Source of the DNA: Anaerolineaceae bacterium
Lineage (GTDB): Bacteria; Chloroflexota; Anaerolineae; Aggregatilineales; Phototrophicaceae
NCBI GenBank assembly: GCA_026708325.1
Contig: JAPOVC010000016.1
Span: forward strand, 1 to 64,000
DNA: 64,000 bases
Reading direction: 5' to 3'
Position numbers and translations under genes: made by a program. Shown piece by piece: positions 58,874 through 64,000 of the stretch. Every line of letters starts with the position of its first letter. The first letter of the stretch is position 1. Under the pieces are notes generated by a model. That model did no database searches. It saw only the letters and a list, made by a program, of their open reading frames with translations, and was not told where the DNA came from.

Positions 58874-60181
58874 TCAGGCGGCAACCTGCAGGCCGGCGAA
58901 GAGCACCGTGTCTTCCGCCAGCAGTTGAAGATTGTCGGCCCGCAGCGCCTGCCCCTGCAACTCGCGCCAGGGGGGTTCGCCGGTCCACAGGCGCAGCGTC
59001 AGCGCATAGCTGCCGTCGGGCAAGTCTTCAGGCAGGTGCAGCGGCACCGTCTTGCGCACGATCAGGCCGGGGATGAAGGCTTCGCCGTGGGCGAACTGAC
59101 CGATGCGCACGTCGTCGTGCTGCGCCACGGACACCTCCAGGTCCGGCCAGGCGAGAAGGTGCATGGAGAGCCGCAGTTGCGGCAGCTCCAGCGGGCGGCG
59201 CGCCTGCCAGTAAAGGTGCACGTCGACGCGCTCGCCGGGCCGCGCGGTCCCTTCGTCGATGCGCTGTCCCAACAGCGCCAGGTCGCCGTCGCGCCATTCC
59301 ACCAGCACGCCTTCGGCCTGCAACCCGAGCTCCAGGGCCGGTAGCAGCCACATCCAGACGGCAAAGGCCAGCAGCACCAGCGCGCCGCCGAGGGGGACAA
59401 CTGCGTTTTCCAGTTTGTTGACGAGACGCCTTCCGCCGGGCTCGCGACGCGGCGTCAACAGGAGCAGCGCGGCGATGACCAGCGTAAAGCCGACCAACTC
59501 CGACACTTCCTCCAGCATGCGCCAGAAAGGCAGGTAGAAGTCGAAGGCCTCGCAATTGTCCTGCAATACCGTCCCCTCGCAGCGCAGGCCGTCCTCAACC
59601 ACGCCCTCCAGCGTCGCGTCCAGCAAAATGCCGCCGCCACCCAGCAGCGCCAGCCCGACCAGTAACAGGGCGACCTGGCGTCGCAACGACGCGACGCGCA
59701 GCATCAGGACGGGCGGCAGTGCCAGCAGCCCGCCCGCCAGCAGGTAGACCGTCTTCCAGGAGTCTTCATCGGCTTCGTGCAGCAGAAAGAACTCGTCCGC
59801 CGCCAGAACCAGCAGCCCCGCGCCCAGCGCGAGCCAGTAGAGACGCTGTGCGCCTGCCGCCATCGGGGAAGTGAAAGCCGCTCCGCCGGCCCTCAGGGCC
59901 AGGGTAAGGGACGCGAGCGCGGCCATGACCGGCAGCGCCGCCGACAGGGCGGAGGCCAGCCGGAATTCCCCGCCCAGGTAAAGATGCCAGGACAGGATGT
60001 GGCTGAACTGCGGCAGGATGCCGGGTTGCAGCAGGCCGAGCAGGGCGGCGGCGGCCAGCAGCGCCAGCAGCAGACGCCGTATGCCCCGCTCCGGGCGGGC
60101 GTGCCACAGCAGCGCCAGGCCGGCGACCAGCGTGGCCAGCAGGCCGGCCAGCAGGACATGCAAGTGCAGAAAGGCGTTCAT
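58874..60181 (-). CDS. Multi-pass membrane protein with C-terminal beta-domain, paralogue B
   Basis: Unrecognised family; 435 residues, homologous over its whole length to the protein at 50369-51682. Shared motifs are L-L-W-H/R-A-R-P, L-Q-P-G-I-L-P, A-A/V-D-E-F-F-L-L/I-H-E, Y-L-P-F-x-x-M-L-E-E-V, P-G-E-R-V-D-V, and the C-terminal L-R-L/I-W-T-G-E-P-P-W. It precedes the binding protein gene by 120 bases on the same strand. The two paralogues thus bracket the importer operon. Function unknown. Confidence 0.65.
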   Translation of the reverse strand: MNAFLHLHVLLAGLLATLVAGLALLWHARPERGIRRLLLALLAAAALLGLLQPGILPQFSHILSWHLYLGGEFRLASALSAALPVMAALASLTLALRAGGAAFTSPMAAGAQRLYWLALGAGLLVLAADEFFLLHEADEDSWKTVYLLAGGLLALPPVLMLRVASLRRQVALLLVGLALLGGGGILLDATLEGVVEDGLRCEGTVLQDNCEAFDFYLPFWRMLEEVSELVGFTLVIAALLLLTPRREPGGRRLVNKLENAVVPLGGALVLLAFAVWMWLLPALELGLQAEGVLVEWRDGDLALLGQRIDEGTARPGERVDVHLYWQARRPLELPQLRLSMHLLAWPDLEVSVAQHDDVRIGQFAHGEAFIPGLIVRKTVPLHLPEDLPDGSYALTLRLWTGEPPWRELQGQALRADNLQLLAEDTVLFAGLQVAA

Positions 60182-60225
60182 CGAAGCGGGGTCAGGCGCC
60201 CGTCCGGCGGCGGGACGGCGCCGCT

Positions 60226-61092
60226 TCAGGCATAGGGGTGGACGTGAGGGTTGCGCGCGGTCAGCAGGTCCGTGCAGCGCTGACCGATCAGGGCCATGTG
60301 CGACTGCTGCCAGGCATGCGTGTAGATATAGAAGCGCCCTTCACGCAGGCCCGTAAAGGTGTGCTCCGCCACTTCCGCGGGGTCCATACCGTTTTCAATC
60401 GTGATCGAATGCCCGGCCAGCCACTCGCGGCGGCCGGGAACCTCGATGTCGCGTTCGTCCGGCTCGTGGGCGATGGCCGCCGGCCGGTTGCGCCGCGCGC
60501 CCGTCAGCGCCGTGGCCACCGGCCCCGGCAGGAGCACGTGCGCCTGCAGCATGGTGTCCATGCGCGAGAGTTCCTCGTGAAGCGTCTCGCTCAGCGCCAC
60601 GACCGCGTGCTTGCTGACGGTGTAAATCCCCAGGTGACCGGCGATGAGGCCGGCGATCGAGGCCGTGTTGACGATGTGCGCCGGCTCGTTCTGCTCCAGC
60701 AGCCGGGGCGCGAAAACATGCACGCCGTGGATCACGCCCCAGAGGTTCACGCCCAGCAACCACTGCCAGTTGGCGAGCGTGCCCGCCAGCACACTGCCCG
60801 CCACCGCCGAGCCCACCCCGGCGTTGTTGCAGAGCAGGTGCACGCCACCGAAGCGCGCCCAGGCCTCTTCAGCCAGCGCCTCCACGTCTTCGAGGCGCGA
60901 GACGTCCGTGCGCAGTGGCAATACCTCGGCGTCGCCCGCACGCAGTTCCGCCGCGGCCGCGTCCAGCGCAGCCTGCTCGACGTCGGCCAGCACCAGGCGC
61001 ATGCCCTCCGCCGCCGCCCGCCGCGCCAGCGCCAAACCGATGCCGCTGGCCCCGCCGGTGATCACCGCGACCTTTCCCTCGAATTCCTGCAT
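60226..61092 (-). CDS. Short-chain dehydrogenase/reductase (SDR)
   Basis: Protein of 288 residues. T12-G-G-A-S-G-I-G is the cofactor motif, C-N-N-A-G-V-G follows, and Y-T-V-S-K supplies the catalytic Tyr and Lys with an upstream T-A-S-I-A serine. D38-V after the second strand (L-V-L-A-D-V) favours NAD over NADP. The substrate is unknown. It lies 44 bases before the membrane paralogue B gene on the same strand. Confidence 0.9.
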   Translation of the reverse strand: MQEFEGKVAVITGGASGIGLALARRAAAEGMRLVLADVEQAALDAAAAELRAGDAEVLPLRTDVSRLEDVEALAEEAWARFGGVHLLCNNAGVGSAVAGSVLAGTLANWQWLLGVNLWGVIHGVHVFAPRLLEQNEPAHIVNTASIAGLIAGHLGIYTVSKHAVVALSETLHEELSRMDTMLQAHVLLPGPVATALTGARRNRPAAIAHEPDERDIEVPGRREWLAGHSITIENGMDPAEVAEHTFTGLREGRFYIYTHAWQQSHMALIGQRCTDLLTARNPHVHPYA

Positions 61093-61131
61093 GCGCTACA
61101 CTCCCCGCCCCTTCATAATACCGGTGCGCCC

Positions 61132-61432
61132 ATGAACCGCATGGATCACGTGTTGTTCCCCGTCCTCGGCTTCGGCCTCTGGGCCCTGGCCACCCTGTTC
61201 ATGCGCCTGGCGCGGAATCCAGGGGCTGTGGCGACTGCGCGCGACGCTGCTGCTGGCCCTGCCGGGCATGCTGCTGGATGTCCCCGTCGTCCACTATCTC
61301 AATGACTGGCTTCCCAATCTGGCCCCGTCCCTGGCCGGCTCCTATGGCGCCTGGCTGCTCTGGGCCTACGCCCTGGCCCTGCTGGCCGCCCTGCTGCCGG
61401 AGCGTCTTTCACTGCGTCGGCTGCGACCGTAG
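61132..61432 (+). pseudogene. Small membrane protein gene with a frameshift
   Basis: From the ATG at 61132 the frame reads V-L-F-P-V-L-G-F-G-L-W-A-L-A-T-L-F-M, a clear membrane helix. Near 61205-61225 the reading must shift by one base to continue as L-R-A-T-L-L-L-A-L-P-G-M-L-L-D-V and two more helices, ending at the TAG at 61430-61432. Joined, it would be about 100 residues. It resembles DUF5367-type small membrane proteins, weakly. Either the gene is broken or one base is wrong in the sequence. Its end overlaps the phosphatase gene on the other strand. Confidence 0.55.
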
Positions 61433-62380
61433 GGCATCCACCACGCAACCATGAATGTTGGGGTTGGCGGCGATGACGCCCTTGTTGCGCGCCAGTGTTG
61501 GCCCCTGGGAGAAATCCAGCGCCGAGCCGTCCAGATCGCTGACGATGCCGCCGGCGGCCTGCACCAGGGCCGTGCCCGCCGCGTGGTCCCAGATGCGGTG
61601 CGCGCCGCGGCCCGGCAGGGTCTGACGCAGGTAAAGGTCCGCCTGCCCTGCCGCCACGCGGCCGTATTTCTCCTGGCTGTCGATGCGTTCAATGCGCGCG
61701 GCAGCCAGGCCCGCTGCCTCACAGACCTGCTGCATGCGCGAATGACTCGTATGCGCGGGCTCGAAGCTCTCCATTAACAGCATGTCGGCCGGCTCGCGGC
61801 GCCGCGAGACCTGCAGTTGAGACGCCGCGCCGCCCTTCAGCGGCTCCATCAGCGCCACACCGGCCCGGGTATACAGCAGCCGACCTGCGCCCGGCCAACC
61901 CGGCGCGGCCAGCAGGCCGGCGACGACCTGACGACTGGCGTCCAGCAGGCCTACGGCGATCACGTAGTGACGCAACGCGATGAAGCCCTTGGTGCCGTCG
62001 ATCGGGTCGATGACCCAGGTGCGTTCCGCCGCGCGATTATGGCCCGGGTCCAGCCAGACGCAGAGCTGCGCCTCGCTGACTTCCTCGCCGAGCGCGGCGC
62101 TGACCTGTCGCCGCACCTCCTCGCGTTCCCCCGTGCCGATAAGCTGCAGGAACTCGTCGCCGCCCTCCTCGGCGATGATGGCATCATCCGGGAACAGGCG
62201 GCGGATCGCGCGGCACAGGATGGCCTGGGCGCCGTAGTCGGCAATGGTGACGGGTTCATGACCCTCCTTGCGCCGGACGGCGTCCTCCTGACGGGCGGAG
62301 CCAATATGGACGCGCTGTACCCTCTGGCACAGGGAAGCCGCCTGTCGCGCGGCCGGTAAAAGTCGCAGGAGATCATCCAT
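61409..62380 (-). CDS. Inositol monophosphatase/HAL2-type 3'(2'),5'-bisphosphate nucleotidase
   Basis: Protein of 323 residues. E76-E-G (in I-I-A-E-E-G-G), W-V-I-D-P-I-D-G-T-K-G-F and I-W-D-H-A-A-G metal motifs of the lithium-sensitive phosphatase family are all present. The length and the D-G-T-K-G-F form are closer to HAL2/CysQ-type PAP phosphatases than to simple inositol monophosphatases, so it may recycle PAP from sulfate metabolism. I chose the ATG at 62380, where AGGAAG lies five bases upstream, over a GTG five codons earlier. Confidence 0.86.
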   Translation of the reverse strand: MDDLLRLLPAARQAASLCQRVQRVHIGSARQEDAVRRKEGHEPVTIADYGAQAILCRAIRRLFPDDAIIAEEGGDEFLQLIGTGEREEVRRQVSAALGEEVSEAQLCVWLDPGHNRAAERTWVIDPIDGTKGFIALRHYVIAVGLLDASRQVVAGLLAAPGWPGAGRLLYTRAGVALMEPLKGGAASQLQVSRRREPADMLLMESFEPAHTSHSRMQQVCEAAGLAAARIERIDSQEKYGRVAAGQADLYLRQTLPGRGAHRIWDHAAGTALVQAAGGIVSDLDGSALDFSQGPTLARNKGVIAANPNIHGCVVDALRSQPTQ

Positions 62381-62407
62381 GGGGCTTCCTGTCACCGAAT
62401 GCGGGCG

Positions 62408-63289
62408 TCAGGGGCGGAGTATAACAGAGCCGCCCTGGCGCCGGAGCGGCAGGGGCACGCGTTGCAGGTCCCGGCCGTTGAGGACCGGCCCGTCATAACC
62501 CTCGCGGACCTCGTCCGGCAGGGTGTCGCAGCTGCCGCCCCAGCTGAGCTGGTGCACCAGCAGGGTCAGGCCGGGCCGGACGCGGCGGGCCAGGGCCGCC
62601 AGTTCGCTGGTGGAGGTATGTACGCTGCCGTGGTAGCGCTGCCAGGCCGGCGTCAGCGCAGCGAAGGCCCGCGCCGAATAGACCTCGTGCACCAGGATAT
62701 CGCAGTCACGCGCGGCTGCCTCAATGCCGGCGCAGGGCGCCGTATCGCCGGAGACGACGATGCAGCCCTCGGCCGTCTCGAAGCGGTAGGCCCAGGCGGG
62801 CCAGGAGCCGTGCTCGACGCGAAAGGCCCTGACCTCGACCCGTTCGTCCTGAAAGACCCTGCCCGACGTGTCGAACTCCCGCGCCAGCAGGTGGTGTCCC
62901 CCGTCGACAGCCGGTTCCAGACCCTCCAGGCGTTCCCGCACGTCTTCACGCCAGGCCGCGGCTACGCCACCCGCCAGCGCGTCCAGGCCGGGGGGACCGT
63001 AGACCGTCAGCGGGTCGCGCCGGCCCAGAGTCCAGGGGGTCAGCAGGAGATCGGGCAGGCCGGCCGTGTGATCGTGGTGCAAGTGCGTGAGGAAGGCGAG
63101 GCGCAACTGCGGCGGCGCCAGCGCCTCGATGCCCTGCTCACGCCAGGCGCGGAGGGCGCGGCGCACGACGCCGGGGCCGAAGTCCACCAGGTAGGAATGG
63201 CCGTCGACCACGACGGCCAGCGCCGACCCGTGGCGACCGGCTTCGGCGTTGGGCGTGCCGGTGCCCAGCAAGACCAGTTCAGTGGCCAT
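62408..63289 (-). CDS. Metallo-beta-lactamase-fold hydrolase (RNase Z/AtsA-like)
   Basis: Protein of 293 residues. It opens L-V-L-L-G-T-G-T-P and has T-H69-L-H71-H72-D73-H74, then V-S-G-D-T-A, H-E-V-Y and a late L-V-H-Q-L-S, so all metal ligands of the MBL fold are there. This pattern is that of RNase Z-like and arylsulfatase AtsA-like hydrolases; lack of a clear exosite arm makes an RNase Z role uncertain. The gene is 27 bases before the phosphatase gene on the same strand. Confidence 0.85.
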   Translation of the reverse strand: MATELVLLGTGTPNAEAGRHGSALAVVVDGHSYLVDFGPGVVRRALRAWREQGIEALAPPQLRLAFLTHLHHDHTAGLPDLLLTPWTLGRRDPLTVYGPPGLDALAGGVAAAWREDVRERLEGLEPAVDGGHHLLAREFDTSGRVFQDERVEVRAFRVEHGSWPAWAYRFETAEGCIVVSGDTAPCAGIEAAARDCDILVHEVYSARAFAALTPAWQRYHGSVHTSTSELAALARRVRPGLTLLVHQLSWGGSCDTLPDEVREGYDGPVLNGRDLQRVPLPLRRQGGSVILRP

Positions 63290-63323
63290 GGAATGCCATC
63301 GACGCCTGTTGCAGGAATACAGA

Positions 63324-63347
63324 ACGACCGGCGGTCCCGCCGGTCGT
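63324..63347 (-). terminator. Terminator after tRNA-Arg
   Basis: A perfect ten-base-pair stem (ACGACCGGCG/CGCCGGTCGT) with a four-base loop lies six bases beyond the tRNA 3' end, followed on the minus strand by TCTGTATT. Confidence 0.75.
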
Positions 63348-63353
63348 CATCTG

Positions 63354-63427
63354 CGTGCCTGGAGGGATTCGAACCCCCGACCTATGGTTCCGTAGACCAT
63401 CGCTCTAATCCACTGAGCTACAGGCAC
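63354..63427 (-). tRNA. tRNA-Arg (anticodon ACG)
   Basis: The minus strand gives a full 74-base cloverleaf: acceptor stem GTGCCTG/CAGGCAC, D arm GCTC/GAGC, anticodon stem ATGGT/ACCAT with loop CTACGGA (anticodon ACG, reads CGN after deamination to inosine), T arm GGGGG/CCCTC with loop TTCGAAT, and G as discriminator. CCA is not encoded. Confidence 0.96.
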
Positions 63428-63436
63428 CCGCGTTTC

Positions 63437-63465
63437 ATGGTGGCACAGGCAGTACGGACTGTCAA
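63437..63465 (-). promoter_or_regulatory. Promoter of tRNA-Arg
   Basis: On the minus strand a perfect TTGACA (63460-63465) lies 17 bases upstream of CACCAT (63437-63442), a weak -10. The start would fall just before the tRNA 5' end. Confidence 0.5.
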
Positions 63466-63485
63466 GGCCGCGGCGGCCCGGCGCC

Positions 63486-64000
63486 TCAGGCGTCGGCGAG
63501 GACCGCGTCCGCCGGCACGCTGACCTCGACGTCGCCGCCGTAACGCATGTTTTCAAAGGCGAGCGTCAGGTTGATTTCCGAAGTCTCGTCCCGGTCGCCG
63601 CCCAGCACGAGCGGGTTGACGCCCAGTTCCAGGTCCAGCGCCAGACGGCGCATCAGTCCGCTGTCCAGCTCAATCACTGTTTCGATCGATAGCCGCTGAT
63701 GCCGCAGCAACAGGCCGGGCGCGTTGCCCACGTGGGTCCAAAACACGTCCTGCGTCACGTCGGCGGCCAGGGTCATCAACGCGCGGAAGGACGGCGACTC
63801 CAGCCAGGCGTCGAGGTCGACGTCAATGCGGAACGTCGCCATGCCGTCGACGTCGGAGCGGGCGCCGCTGCTGAAGCCGTCAAGGCCGAGAAACTTCAGC
63901 CAGGCGAGGAAGTCGAGCGCCCGGGCCCCGGCAACCTCGCCCAAATGGACTGGCAGGCCCGCGTCCGCAAGGACTTTCTCCAGCGAAATCTGCAGCCAGC
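63486..64000 (-). CDS. Unknown protein, C-terminal part only
   Basis: The reading frame is open to the right window edge, so the N-terminus is missing; 171 codons plus stop are visible. The visible part is rich in alternating hydrophobic strands (F-R-I-D-V-D-L-D-A-W, L-A-L-D-L-E-L-G-V, I-N-L-T-L-A-F-E-N-M) and ends in V-P-A-D-A-V-L-A-D-A. This is like the curved beta-sheet of LppX/LolA-type secreted lipoproteins, but the call is tentative. No catalytic motif is seen. Confidence 0.5.
   Translation of the reverse strand, partial: WLQISLEKVLADAGLPVHLGEVAGARALDFLAWLKFLGLDGFSSGARSDVDGMATFRIDVDLDAWLESPSFRALMTLAADVTQDVFWTHVGNAPGLLLRHQRLSIETVIELDSGLMRRLALDLELGVNPLVLGGDRDETSEINLTLAFENMRYGGDVEVSVPADAVLADA

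Noticed and set aside
1..64000. CRISPR array, rRNA, transposase or phage integrase
   Set aside because: No regularly spaced repeats and no such proteins or RNA were seen on either strand.

Overview
The window is mostly GC-rich DNA with leaderless and ATGA/GTGA-overlapping operons, several GTG and TTG starts, an F420-0:glutamate ligase, Uma2-family nuclease paralogues, Tat- and Sec-exported ABC binding proteins, formylglycine-type sulfatases and many Gfo/Idh, FAD and phytanoyl-CoA-dioxygenase type catabolic enzymes. This combination suggests a Chloroflexota bacterium (Caldilineales/Anaerolineae-like, perhaps a marine or host-associated lineage). That placement is inference from gene content only; there is no rRNA gene in the window.

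Layout. 0-3.8 kb: start of a sugar-phosphate isomerase/epimerase-like gene, then a single-chain nuclease/N6-adenine methylase and a DUF4145 protein. 3.8-10.4 kb: P-type ATPase, glycosyltransferase, cold-shock protein with a clear terminator, MFS transporter, DUF3179 protein. 10.4-16.1 kb: five Uma2-family paralogues in two groups (two plus three), enclosing a nucleoside deoxyribosyltransferase, cofE and a P1-family peptidase. 16.2-19.1 kb: sulfatase, the SRP RNA gene (ffs) with its own promoter, and a DUF348/G5/3D cell-wall protein. 19.1-23.6 kb: four tandem paralogues of an unrecognised multi-pass membrane protein with five invariant histidines. 23.7-25.4 kb: maf and a Gfo/Idh/MocA dehydrogenase. 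25.5-34.9 kb: a sugar-type ABC importer operon (binding protein, two permeases) with sulfatase, phytanoyl-CoA-dioxygenase-like, FAD oxidoreductase and an unknown protein. 35.1-38.5 kb: a defence island holding a methyltransferase-HNH fusion, an AT-rich two-gene CBASS system (CD-NTase plus Cap15-like effector) and a solitary MNT nucleotidyltransferase. 38.6-49.9 kb: an eight-gene operon (oligopeptide-type binding protein and permeases, SelA/DgaE-like PLP enzyme, N-acyl-D-amino-acid deacylase-like protein, class III aminotransferase, M81 metallopeptidase, DUF3604 protein), probably for uptake and breakdown of acylated or D-configured amino compounds. 50.4-61.1 kb: a second sugar-type ABC operon with a glycosidase-like protein and a permease fused to an N-terminal secreted beta-propeller, bracketed by two paralogous membrane proteins. 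61.1-64 kb: a frameshifted small membrane gene, a HAL2/IMPase-type phosphatase, an MBL-fold hydrolase, tRNA-Arg(ACG) and the end of a secreted-type protein.

The strongest candidates for new biology are the four-gene histidine-rich membrane array, the propeller-permease fusion and its flanking membrane paralogues, and the Uma2 array with signs of gene conversion. The CBASS pair is a recognised type of system in a probably transferred segment. No ABC ATPase, sulfatase-maturating enzyme, recognisable transcription factor, CRISPR array or transposase was seen.
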